This document shows, in pieces, positions 1-7,750 of a stretch of 64,000 bases of DNA (position 1 is the first letter of the stretch; the number at the start of each line of letters is the position of its first letter). Position numbers and translations under genes: made by a program. The notes beneath the pieces were generated by a model, which ran no database searches, was not told where the DNA came from, and saw only the letters and a list, made by a program, of their open reading frames with translations. Source of the DNA: Vibrio crassostreae 9ZC13 (lineage in GTDB: Bacteria; Pseudomonadota; Gammaproteobacteria; Enterobacterales; Vibrionaceae); NCBI RefSeq assembly GCF_000272045.2, contig NZ_AJYZ02000019.1:1686704-1750703 (forward strand). The letters are read 5' to 3'.

Positions 1-25
1 ATTAACCAAATCAGTGTCGGATTCA

Positions 26-259
26 CTATTTAACGAATAGGCCGAAGTCGATCTCTTGTTCTCTTTGATATTTCACCAGCTTCACTTTTAGGTCGTGTTT
101 TGCTGCTAAATCAATGGCTAAGCATGACATGCGTTTTATCTCATCAACGCAGCTTGATATCAGCGGTTTTTCTTGATTATCGATAGTGGCGATGAGTGTG
201 TTTTCTGTGCCGTCGTTACCTGCGTAAATATACGCGTACATGTTGTTGTCGTGTTGCAT
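26..259 (-). CDS. Small conserved-type hypothetical protein, 77 aa
   Basis: I do not recognise this protein. It is small and soluble-looking, with no signal peptide or membrane segment and mixed charge. It has two cysteines near the middle (SSC and MSC contexts) and a lysine-rich C-terminal third. The ATG at 259 is preceded on the minus strand by AGGAAG about 5 nt upstream, a good ribosome binding site that supports a real gene. It is transcribed away from the CBS-domain gene, and the AT-rich interval between them must hold both promoters. The window edge hides what lies downstream. Function is unknown. Confidence 0.6.
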   Translation of the reverse strand: MQHDNNMYAYIYAGNDGTENTLIATIDNQEKPLISSCVDEIKRMSCLAIDLAAKHDLKVKLVKYQREQEIDFGLFVK

Positions 260-561
260 AAACTTCCTAAAACGGGATTTCTAATTATTAGTGAGGTGAA
301 GATTACAGGGTTTATTTACGCAGGCTAGCTCGGCTAAGTAAGGTTAAGCAAGGGAAAGTAAGGCTTTGTAAGGGCTCTTTTTTTTCTTTTTTCTGGCGTT
401 CGAAAACGTGCTCAACCCTTTGTTTGTCTCACTTTTTTGTCTTGTTAGGTTTTGCCTATCAATAAAATTGTTGAAATCCATTTAGTAAAATCAAGATTTT
501 AGACAACAATTAACTTAACAAGATAGAAAATATATGACGCAAAGTATTTAGGGAGAACGCA
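260..561. other. Divergent intergenic region with GTAAGG-type short repeats
   Basis: About 300 bases separate the small minus-strand gene from the CBS-domain gene. Around 325-372 the motif (G)TAAGG or close variants recurs four or five times in imperfect spacing, followed by a T-rich run near 379-392. The proximal part (about 480-560) is AT-rich and presumably holds the promoter of the CBS gene, but I cannot single out convincing -35/-10 boxes. No ORF or structured RNA is supported here. Confidence 0.4.
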
Positions 562-978
562 ATGCATTCTATTAAAGTGAAAGATTACATGACGCAGCAG
601 GTTGTGACATTTACTCCTGATATGCCGTTAAGTCTAGCGTTAGACAAAGTGATGCGTAGCCACCATATGGGTGGGCCCGTAATCGATGATAACGAACAAG
701 TGATTGGCTTCCTTTCAGAGCAGGATTTACTCGAGAAACTTGTGAAGGTCAGTTACTTCTGCCAAGACACACACCTTGTGGGTGACTGTATGTACCAAGA
801 AGTGCTGTCGGTGTCACCTGACTTATCCATTATTGAATTGGCGGACATGATGCAGGTTGGAAAACCTAAAGCATACCCTGTGATCGATAATCGAAAATTG
901 GTGGGTATTATCACCAGAACTGATGTTTTGAGAGCAATTGGCAAGAACTTGGAAGAATGCTTCAAACATCAGGTATAG
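562..978 (+). CDS. Tandem CBS-domain protein
   Basis: A 138-residue protein made almost entirely of two CBS modules, roughly residues 7-62 and 72-127. Each has the usual ending of a small hydrophobic strand, a Gly-Ile/Phe pair and a helix (VIGFLSEQDLLEKL and LVGIITRTDVLRAI). Stand-alone CBS pairs bind adenine nucleotides or similar ligands and usually signal energy state to a partner; no catalytic domain is attached. The start is ATG at 562 with GGGAG about 7 nt upstream. A strong terminator follows at 1021-1042, so the gene looks monocistronic. The ligand and partner cannot be told from sequence. Confidence 0.85.
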   Translation: MHSIKVKDYMTQQVVTFTPDMPLSLALDKVMRSHHMGGPVIDDNEQVIGFLSEQDLLEKLVKVSYFCQDTHLVGDCMYQEVLSVSPDLSIIELADMMQVGKPKAYPVIDNRKLVGIITRTDVLRAIGKNLEECFKHQV

Positions 979-1020
979 TAGCGTGTTAAGAACGATTATT
1001 TTTCTCAATACTCTCAATTG

Positions 1021-1042
1021 AAAAAAGGCGCACTAGCGCCTT
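1021..1042 (+). terminator. Intrinsic terminator after CBS gene
   Basis: A perfect GC-rich stem (AAGGCGC / GCGCCTT) with loop ACTA, flanked by A6 and T6. It is therefore potentially bidirectional. Confidence 0.85.
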
Positions 1043-1157
1043 TTTTCTGTATAGCGCTTTTCTTGGTCGATCCTTTCTTGTTGGATCCCTAGCCAGTTGA
1101 ACAGTTGAACAGTTGATTAGGCTTTAGCTCTTGGGTATTCCAACTTTTGGAGGTTTC

Positions 1158-2621
1158 ATGTCAAATCAAACGGCAAAGTTTGTTGAAGGTTCAACGATGC
1201 GCCACATATTGGTGATGTCGGGGGCTGGCTCTGTCGGTTTGATGGCGTTATTTGTGGTCGATCTGCTCGACATGCTGTTTATCAGTATGCTCGGACAGGT
1301 TGAATTGGCTGCTGCGGTAGGCTTTGCAGGTACGCTGACTTTCTTTTCTACCTCCGTTTCTATCGGTACTTCCATTGCCATGGGCGCATTAGTGTCCAAA
1401 GCCATCGGCTCCAAGAATCAAGAGCACGCTCGAAACCTAAGCACCAGTATCATGCTGACTGCGTTTGTTATCAGTTCAACCATAACTGCAATCATGTTCG
1501 CTTATATTCCAGAGCTGCTAGCCGCGATAGGCGCCAAAGGCATTGCAGCCGAACGCGCTCAAGCTTACCTACAGATTTTGCTACCTAGTGGTCCATTTTT
1601 GGCGTTAGCGATGGCAGCGGGTGCGGGCTTAAGAGCGGCAGGTGATGCTAAGCGTTCGATGTGGGCAACTTTGTCTGGCGGCATTGTTAACGCGATTCTC
1701 GATCCTCTGTTTATTTTTGGTTTTGGTTGGAACATCGAAGGGGCGGCTATCGCTTCGGTTGTCGCTCGTTTCTCGGTGCTATTCTTTTCGCTTTATCCTC
1801 TTATTCGCAGCCATCAGCTGGTAGCTCCGCCTTCTTTTGTGCAATGGCGCATTAATATTCGACCAATATTGGCGATTGCGCTGCCTGCGATTATCACCAA
1901 TACCGCAACGCCTATCGGTAATGCGATTGTAACAACGGGTATCGCACAATATGGTGAGGATTTTGTCGCGGGCTTTGCCGTGATAGGTCGTCTGACGCCA
2001 GTTTGTTTTGCGGTTATCTTTGCCTTGTCTGGCGCTGTGGGGCCAATCATTGGTCAGAACTTTGGTGCTGAACGCATGGACCGAGTAAAAGAAACACTCA
2101 ATAACTCATTGCTGGTTACTACGGCATACACCATCGCTGTTTGTATTCTGTTGTACTTCGTTCAAGGTTATGTCATTCAAGGCTTTAGCTTACAAGGTGA
2201 TGCAGCAATCATTGTGGCGGCTTTCTGTACCTATGTGGCGTTAACCTTCACCTTTAACGGTGCACTATTTGTTGCCAACACGTCTTTCAACAACCTAGGT
2301 AAACCGCTTTACTCGACAGCATTGAATTTGGGTAAAGCGACGTTAGGTACTCTGCCGTTCGTATATCTAGGTTCGCAATGGTATGGCGCTTTGGGTGTTC
2401 TCTATGGTCAAGCTTTGGGTAATGTTTTGTTCGGAATTTTAGGTATCTTGGTGCTTCGACATCATATCGCTGAACTGATGCAAGGATCTCAAGTTGATCC
2501 AGTGGAAGATGATGTGTCGATTGTCAGCTTGAACACTCAGCCATTCTGTTCACACGATGCGGTTCTTATTGATGATGTATCGGCAAACCGTGAAGAGTGT
2601 GCGGAGCTTAAATCTCAGTAA
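1158..2621 (+). CDS. MATE family multidrug/Na+ efflux transporter
   Basis: An inner-membrane polytopic protein of the multidrug and toxic compound extrusion family, about 487 aa from this start. It shows about twelve hydrophobic segments in two six-helix bundles, with family features such as the segment around LLPSGPFLALAMAAGAGLRAAGDAKRSM cut by short loops. It should exchange Na+ or H+ for cationic drugs or metabolites. An upstream in-frame TTG at 1131 exists, but the ATG at 1158 has TTGGAGG at 1147-1153 in ideal position, so I prefer it. The C-terminal tail after the last helix (about 45 residues) is acidic and hydrophilic. The substrate is unknown. Confidence 0.88.
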   Translation: MSNQTAKFVEGSTMRHILVMSGAGSVGLMALFVVDLLDMLFISMLGQVELAAAVGFAGTLTFFSTSVSIGTSIAMGALVSKAIGSKNQEHARNLSTSIMLTAFVISSTITAIMFAYIPELLAAIGAKGIAAERAQAYLQILLPSGPFLALAMAAGAGLRAAGDAKRSMWATLSGGIVNAILDPLFIFGFGWNIEGAAIASVVARFSVLFFSLYPLIRSHQLVAPPSFVQWRINIRPILAIALPAIITNTATPIGNAIVTTGIAQYGEDFVAGFAVIGRLTPVCFAVIFALSGAVGPIIGQNFGAERMDRVKETLNNSLLVTTAYTIAVCILLYFVQGYVIQGFSLQGDAAIIVAAFCTYVALTFTFNGALFVANTSFNNLGKPLYSTALNLGKATLGTLPFVYLGSQWYGALGVLYGQALGNVLFGILGILVLRHHIAELMQGSQVDPVEDDVSIVSLNTQPFCSHDAVLIDDVSANREECAELKSQ

Positions 2622-2667
2622 GCCATCGGCGCTGGCATAATATTTTTGTTTTCTTGAAAACTTCTTC

Positions 2668-2699
2668 TTGACCTTGGAGTAGCCTCCAAGGTTTATACT
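2668..2699 (+). promoter_or_regulatory. MerR-family (ZntR/CueR-type) promoter of zntA
   Basis: A -35 box TTGACC at 2668-2673 and a -10 box TATACT at 2694-2699 are separated by 20 bp instead of the normal 17. The spacer carries a perfect 9-bp dyad, ACCTTGGAG (2671-2679) and CTCCAAGGT (2684-2692), around TAGC. An overlong spacer with a central dyad is the signature of promoters twisted into activity by metal-loaded MerR-family activators. The regulator gene is not in this window. Confidence 0.88.
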
Positions 2700-2774
2700 T
2701 TTGATGAACTTAAGGTTCTGTTGCTCGTAAGTTAGCAACAACCTCAAGGCTTTTGAGTATTAAGGAGATACATT

Positions 2775-5132
2775 ATGTGCGCAAAACATGCAGCGTGCCG
2801 CTCAGCAAAAGTGGACGTTCAACCTCAAGCGGCAGGAGCAAGTTGCTCTAGCCCTAAAATTTCAAGCATCACAGCAGCAGGTACTTCATCTGGTTGTTGT
2901 AGCTCTTCTGCTGCTTCGTCATCGTCTGGAGATGATTGTTGTAGTTCGTCGGATAGTGGAGAAGAAGACAGTCAGTCCTCAACTTTATCTCTCGATGCCA
3001 AATTTTCGAAAAGTTGGCTGGTTGCCGGAATGGACTGCCCAGCTTGTGCAAGAAAAATAGAAAACGCGATCAGCAATATTGACGGTGTTATTCAAGCGAA
3101 GGTTCTCTTTGCTACCGAAAAGCTGGTTGTGAAATTCGATAATGAAAGCCTTGCTGACACCATTGAACAGGTCTCTATCAAAACGGGTTTCCCTCTTACG
3201 GAAGTCGGTTCAAAGAAAGAAAAACAACAACCTGAGACTTTTTGGCAAGCTTATATCCAACCTAATTTACAGATTATCGCGATTGCAGCGGCAATGCTGT
3301 TTGCGGCGCTTCTGAAAAGTACCTCTCCTCAATTAAGCGAAGGCTTGTTTACGGTAACTTGTCTGCTTGGTTTATATCCGGTGGCGAAGAAAGCGGTTCA
3401 GCTGGCGCGTTCAGGTACACCGTTTGCTATTGAAACCTTAATGAGTGTTGCCGCGCTGGGTGCTTTGTACCTTGGCGAAACTGCGGAAGCAGCGATGGTT
3501 CTATTATTGTTCTTGATTGGTGAGCGCTTAGAAGCGTTTGCTTCATCAAGAGCAAGAAGTGGCGTTCAAGCTCTAATGGCATTGGTACCAGAAAACGCGA
3601 CTAAGATCATCAACGGCGAGCGTGTAGAAGTAGCAGTCAGTGAACTGGTTCCAGGTGATGTGATTGAAGTGGCCGCGGGCTCTCGTTTACCTGCTGACGG
3701 CCAATTGATTACAGACGCGGCAAGCTTTGAGGAAAGTGCGTTAACCGGTGAATCTGTTCCTGTTGAACACATCGAAGGCAATAGCATCATGGCTGGCGCT
3801 GTGGTGGTCGATAAAGTGGTTCGTATCACCATCACTTCAAAACAGGGTGAGAACGCGATCGATCGCATTCTTCATCTGATTGAAGAAGCAGAGTCTCGTA
3901 AAGCACCACTAGAGCGATTCCTCGATAAGTTCAGCCGTTGGTACACACCGTTAATGATGGTAGTGGCTCTGTTGGTCATCATCACACCACCATTGTTGTT
4001 TGCGCAGCCATGGGAAACATGGGTTTACCGTGGCCTAGCGCTATTGTTGATTGCTTGTCCGTGTGCCTTGGTTATCTCGACTCCTGCAGCGATTACCTCT
4101 GGCTTAGCAGCAGCAGCGAAACGTGGCGCGCTCATTAAAGGCGGCGCAGCGCTAGAGCAGCTTGGTAAAATCCAAACCATCGCCTTCGATAAGACAGGCA
4201 CACTGACCGAAGGTAAGCCTCAGGTTACGGATATTCAACCTCTATCGGGGTGGCAACAAGACGCGATGCTGCGTGTGGTTGGGGCGATTGAAGTTGGCTC
4301 TACTCACCCGTTGGCGCAGTCACTTGTCGCTAAAGTAAAAGACCTGAATATTGAGATTCCTGAATCACACAACAAGAAAGCGTTGATTGGTAGTGGTGTT
4401 GAAGGGGATGTTGATGGTGTTAAGTATCAGGTTCTGTCACCGTCTAAAGTCACGTTCGAACTTGGTGCCGATGTGGTTTCTCAGGTAGAAGCATTAGAAG
4501 GTGAGGGCAAGACGGTTGTGGTTGCTCTTGAGGTTAAAGATCAAGAAGAATCAACAGAGCAAGCTACGACGGTGATTGGTCTGATTGCTTGGCAAGATAC
4601 GTTACGCAGTGACGCTAAGCTTGCGATTGAACGACTTAATGAATTAGGTATTCAATCTATCATGTTGACCGGCGATAATCCGCGCAGTGCAGCAGCGATC
4701 AGTAGCAAGATTGGTATGCAGTACAAGGCAAGCCTATTGCCAAGCGACAAGGTATCTTACGTTGAGGAGTTATCTCAACAGTCGCACGTGGCGATGGTCG
4801 GTGATGGCATTAATGATGCACCAGCAATGAAAACGGCGAATGTCGGCATCGCAATGGGTGGTGGTACGGATGTCGCTTTGGAAACGGCGGATTCAGCACT
4901 GACTCATAACCGTTTAACTGAGCTGCCAGCGATGATTGAACTGTCGCAAGCGACCATGAACAACATCCGTCAAAACGTAGCCCTTGCGCTTGGTTTGAAG
5001 GTCGTATTCTTGGTGACAAGCTTGTTAGGTATTACCGGTTTGTGGGTGGCAGTTTTAGCGGATAGTGGTGCAACTGCATTGGTGACATTGAACGCATTGC
5101 GTCTGCTTCGATTTAAATCTAAAGCGGACTAA
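2775..5132 (+). CDS. zntA: Zn/Cd/Pb-exporting P1B-type ATPase
   Basis: A 785-residue heavy-metal ATPase that pumps divalent soft metals out of the cytoplasm. Residues 1-70 are a Ser/Cys-rich extension with CC pairs at 41-42 and 55-56. A heavy-metal-associated domain follows with GMDCPAC at 85-91. Then come membrane helices, the actuator TGES motif, the CPC metal-site motif (about residue 428), the phosphorylation motif DKTGT (about 472) and the hinge GDGINDAP (about 676). CPC plus a GMDCxxC amino-terminal domain fits the ZntA subgroup rather than CopA. The MerR-type promoter just upstream supports metal-inducible expression. A terminator follows at 5169-5204, so it is a single-gene unit. Confidence 0.93.
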   Translation: MCAKHAACRSAKVDVQPQAAGASCSSPKISSITAAGTSSGCCSSSAASSSSGDDCCSSSDSGEEDSQSSTLSLDAKFSKSWLVAGMDCPACARKIENAISNIDGVIQAKVLFATEKLVVKFDNESLADTIEQVSIKTGFPLTEVGSKKEKQQPETFWQAYIQPNLQIIAIAAAMLFAALLKSTSPQLSEGLFTVTCLLGLYPVAKKAVQLARSGTPFAIETLMSVAALGALYLGETAEAAMVLLLFLIGERLEAFASSRARSGVQALMALVPENATKIINGERVEVAVSELVPGDVIEVAAGSRLPADGQLITDAASFEESALTGESVPVEHIEGNSIMAGAVVVDKVVRITITSKQGENAIDRILHLIEEAESRKAPLERFLDKFSRWYTPLMMVVALLVIITPPLLFAQPWETWVYRGLALLLIACPCALVISTPAAITSGLAAAAKRGALIKGGAALEQLGKIQTIAFDKTGTLTEGKPQVTDIQPLSGWQQDAMLRVVGAIEVGSTHPLAQSLVAKVKDLNIEIPESHNKKALIGSGVEGDVDGVKYQVLSPSKVTFELGADVVSQVEALEGEGKTVVVALEVKDQEESTEQATTVIGLIAWQDTLRSDAKLAIERLNELGIQSIMLTGDNPRSAAAISSKIGMQYKASLLPSDKVSYVEELSQQSHVAMVGDGINDAPAMKTANVGIAMGGGTDVALETADSALTHNRLTELPAMIELSQATMNNIRQNVALALGLKVVFLVTSLLGITGLWVAVLADSGATALVTLNALRLLRFKSKAD

Positions 5133-5168
5133 ATCGAGCTCACCGACATAGAGCATTCTTAATATAAA

Positions 5169-5204
5169 AGCGCCTTTAGCGGTAATACGTTAAAGGCGCT
5201 TTTT
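5169..5204 (+). terminator. Intrinsic terminator of zntA
   Basis: A perfect 10-bp stem AGCGCCTTTA (5169-5178) / TAAAGGCGCT (5191-5200), followed by a T run. Confidence 0.85.
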
Positions 5205-5298
5205 GTCTCATTAGTATGCAACATAGGCGTGCGGATTGCTTATTTTTGTGATGCCAATCGGTTTTTTGTGAAACTTGAATTATTGTTGCGATCATTCA

Positions 5299-5314
5299 TG
5301 TGACATGTGTCACT
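5299..5314 (+). promoter_or_regulatory. CRP binding site upstream of udp
   Basis: TGTGA (5299-5303), six bases, then TCACT (5310-5314) matches the CRP consensus TGTGA-N6-TCACA at nine of ten core positions. It lies about 100 bp before the udp start. E. coli udp is controlled by cAMP-CRP and CytR, so a catabolite-sensitive promoter is expected here. No clear CytR operator is seen by eye. Confidence 0.7.
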
Positions 5315-5414
5315 TCATTTTGTAATGAGCTTGGTTAGAGTGTGTTCGTACCCCACGAATTTACTATGAGCTTAAATAAGGGTAAAAAGCCCAATAAGCC
5401 AAAAGGAGCGAACT

Positions 5415-6173
5415 ATGTCTCAAGCTGTTTTCCACTTAGGTGTTACTGAAGCAGATCTTAACGGTGCTACTCTTGCGATCATCCCTGGTGATCCTGCTCG
5501 TGTGCAAAAAATTGCAGAAGAGATGGAGAACCCAGTATTCCTTGCTAGTCACCGTGAATACACGCTTTACCGCGCAGAGCTAGACGGCAAACCAGTTGTT
5601 GTATGTTCAACAGGTATTGGTGGTCCATCGACTTCTATCGCAGTTGAAGAGCTTGCTCAACTTGGTGTTCGCACTTTCCTACGTGTTGGTACGACTGGTG
5701 CTATCCAACCTCACGTAAACGTGGGTGACATGATTGTTTCTACAGGTTCTGTTCGTCTAGACGGCGCTAGCCTACACTTTGCTCCTATGGAGTTCCCAGC
5801 AGTGGCTGACTTTGAAGTTGCAACAGCAATGAAAGCGGCAGTTGATGAATCAGGTGCAACAGTTCACATGGGCGTAACGGCATCAAGCGATACGTTCTAC
5901 CCAGGTCAAGAGCGTTACGACACGTTCTCTGGTCGCGTTGTTAAGCGCTTCCAAGGCTCTATGCAAGAATGGCAAGACATGGGCGTTCTAAACTTCGAGA
6001 TGGAATCTGCAACACTGCTAACTATGTGTGCAAGTTCTGGTCTGAAAGCAGGTTGTGTTGCTGGTGTAATCATCAACCGTACTCAAAAAGAGACGCCTGA
6101 TCACGACACTCTAAAAGTAACAGAAGCACGTTCAATCAAAGTGGTTGTAGAAGCCGCTCGTAAAATGCTTTAA
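5415..6173 (+). CDS. udp: Uridine phosphorylase
   Basis: A 252-residue cytosolic nucleoside phosphorylase that splits uridine with phosphate into uracil and ribose-1-phosphate (pyrimidine salvage). It aligns along its whole length with the E. coli enzyme: the phosphate-loop region [17 protein letters not shown], the GTTGAIQ segment, [19 protein letters not shown] and the substrate-site [12 protein letters not shown]. The start at 5415 has AAAGGAG about 6 nt upstream. The gene stands alone between a CRP-controlled promoter and a strong terminator at 6235-6266. Confidence 0.96.
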   Translation: MSQAVFHLGVTEADLNGATLAIIPGDPARVQKIAEEMENPVFLASHREYTLYRAELDGKPVVVCSTGIGGPSTSIAVEELAQLGVRTFLRVGTTGAIQPHVNVGDMIVSTGSVRLDGASLHFAPMEFPAVADFEVATAMKAAVDESGATVHMGVTASSDTFYPGQERYDTFSGRVVKRFQGSMQEWQDMGVLNFEMESATLLTMCASSGLKAGCVAGVIINRTQKETPDHDTLKVTEARSIKVVVEAARKML

Positions 6174-6234
6174 GTCTTAAAGTGCTCTGAGTTTTAGAGA
6201 GCATTAAGTCTTCAAGTGACATTAAATTTTGAAA

Positions 6235-6266
6235 ATGGCCGCATCGTATGATGCGGCCATTTTTTT
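6235..6266 (+). terminator. Intrinsic terminator of udp
   Basis: A perfect 11-bp stem (arms 6235-6245 and 6250-6260) with loop GTAT, followed by T7. Confidence 0.9.
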
Positions 6267-6304
6267 GTGCCGTCTGAAAGTAATCAATAGAGAAAACAGA
6301 CAAC

Positions 6305-6343
6305 AAAAAAGGCGAGTGACTTAATCGTCATTCGCCTTTTTAA
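6305..6343 (-). terminator. Terminator for the CARF-nuclease gene (probably bidirectional)
   Basis: The stem GGCGAGTGAC / GTCATTCGCC has one G-T wobble and loop TTAATC. It is flanked by A6 on the left and T5 on the right. Read on the minus strand it ends the gene at 6387-7553. Confidence 0.75.
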
Positions 6344-6386
6344 CAATCTGCTTAAGAGCATTGAGCTCTCATGAGCTTATTGGTTT

Positions 6387-7553
6387 TTAGTACTCTAGAT
6401 CTTCACTGCCACCCGCAGCTGTAAACCATGCCGTTAGGTGTGTTTTAAGATCTTTCAATTCGTCAGGGCCAATCAATGCAAGGCCAAGATCTTCAGCTCG
6501 TGTGATGTCGTTATGGCGAAGAGGGCGGAAGCTCACTAACATTGCACGTGCTTGTAGGCCACCTAGCAGGTCTCTAAGCGATTCCAGTTTGTACAAGGTG
6601 TCATCACCATCATCACGCATGCCTTTGGTCTTACATTCGATGATGTGCAGCTTATTGTTCACCACAGAGGCAACATCAAGCTCGTTACGAACCTCACGTT
6701 CACCCAGTTGACGGTATACCTGAACATTCAAAGAACGGTCTTGAATGGTCGGCATGTCATCTTGGATCTGCTTAACTGTGCTGTGAACCAATGTTTCAAG
6801 CCATTCACCGTTTGAGAAGCGGCGCGCGTCTTCGTTGGCAAAGGTCAAAATACCATTGTCGTAAGTCGCAATTTTAGCTTCAACCAAATCGCTCAGCAGC
6901 ATGTTGAGCTCGCGATAGCCTTGTTGCTTCTCAGATAGGCCTACATCAAGTTTTTGTTCTTTACGGCAGGTCGTTGCTAGGTAGTTCAATGTCGCAAGGC
7001 CAGGGCCTAGTTCGAGTGCGTTACTTGCCCAACGTTCACCCAGTTCATAAAGTTTCTGATCCAGTTGCGGAGACAGCTGAACATCGCTGAATTCACCGCG
7101 AGCACCGAACACAGTTAGGTAGTCGTCGATAGTGATGCGGTCTTGAACTTGTGCGTCTTCTTTACCATTAGGGTACAACCAGCAAAGCTTGTCGCTATTT
7201 GGTTCAACCACGAAGATTGGCCAGTGGTAAGTACGGAATACTTCGTACACAGAAAGTAGGCGGTGACGGAGGCCACAACTTGCGTTGAGCTTCACTTCTT
7301 GACCGCGTGCTTTGAGGTCTTCGGCAAGGGTTTGGATAGATTCTTTAATGACAGATGTATTTACGATGGTCGGAATTTCGAAAAACTCACTCGTAATGTC
7401 GCGCTTGTGCAAAACGCTGTCTAAACGTTTGTACATACTGACTTGATTTTTGTCACCGATAAACACGATGTGAGTGCTGACCGTTCGGTTATCAAGTAAT
7501 GGGGTGAGCAAGCGAATGGGGTCTTGATCGATAATGCCAACATGAACAGCCAT
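6387..7553 (-). CDS. Orphan CARF-domain nuclease, DUF1887 (Card1/Can2-like) family
   Basis: A 388-residue protein that I place in the DUF1887 family, related to Card1/Can2 nucleases of type III CRISPR systems. Residues 1-150 form a Rossmann-like CARF domain (MAVHVGIIDQDPIRLL at the first strand; nucleotide-loop region KLNASCGLRHRLL at 88-100). A winged-helix-like linker lies at about 160-245. The C-terminal part (250-388) is a PD-(D/E)xK restriction-type nuclease with E253, NELD at 290-293 and ECK at 306-308. Card1 family members cut DNA or RNA when cyclic oligoadenylate binds the CARF domain. Here the usual CARF TGGTK-type loop is replaced by ASCGLRH, so ligand specificity may differ. No cas gene or CRISPR array is in the window. 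A protein of this family from V. cholerae has a known crystal structure, and its gene also sits beside a chemoreceptor. Confidence 0.82.
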   Translation of the reverse strand: MAVHVGIIDQDPIRLLTPLLDNRTVSTHIVFIGDKNQVSMYKRLDSVLHKRDITSEFFEIPTIVNTSVIKESIQTLAEDLKARGQEVKLNASCGLRHRLLSVYEVFRTYHWPIFVVEPNSDKLCWLYPNGKEDAQVQDRITIDDYLTVFGARGEFSDVQLSPQLDQKLYELGERWASNALELGPGLATLNYLATTCRKEQKLDVGLSEKQQGYRELNMLLSDLVEAKIATYDNGILTFANEDARRFSNGEWLETLVHSTVKQIQDDMPTIQDRSLNVQVYRQLGEREVRNELDVASVVNNKLHIIECKTKGMRDDGDDTLYKLESLRDLLGGLQARAMLVSFRPLRHNDITRAEDLGLALIGPDELKDLKTHLTAWFTAAGGSEDLEY

Positions 7554-7642
7554 ATAAATTCCTTAATAGCGGCTCGCTCATAAAGGTGAAAGAAAAAACG
7601 GGAAGCAGCAAGCCTTAATAATCATATAATGACAAAGCTCAT

Positions 7643-7677
7643 AAAAAACAAGGGCAACCCTTGATAAAAGTTGCCCT
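7643..7677 (-). terminator. Intrinsic terminator of the chemoreceptor gene
   Basis: On the minus strand AGGGCAAC (7677-7670) pairs with GTTGCCCT (7658-7651), followed by a T-rich run (7650-7643). It lies between the chemoreceptor and the CARF-nuclease genes and suggests separate transcription units. Confidence 0.75.
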
Positions 7678-7750
7678 AGCTCAATTAGTCACCACTATTG
7701 GGTAAGAAGTCTCAACAATCTCACTAAATATCTATCGATTCTTCATTTAT

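Noticed and set aside
1131..1157. N-terminal extension of the MATE protein from TTG at 1131
   Set aside because: The strong TTGGAGG site lies inside this extension and is spaced for the ATG at 1158.
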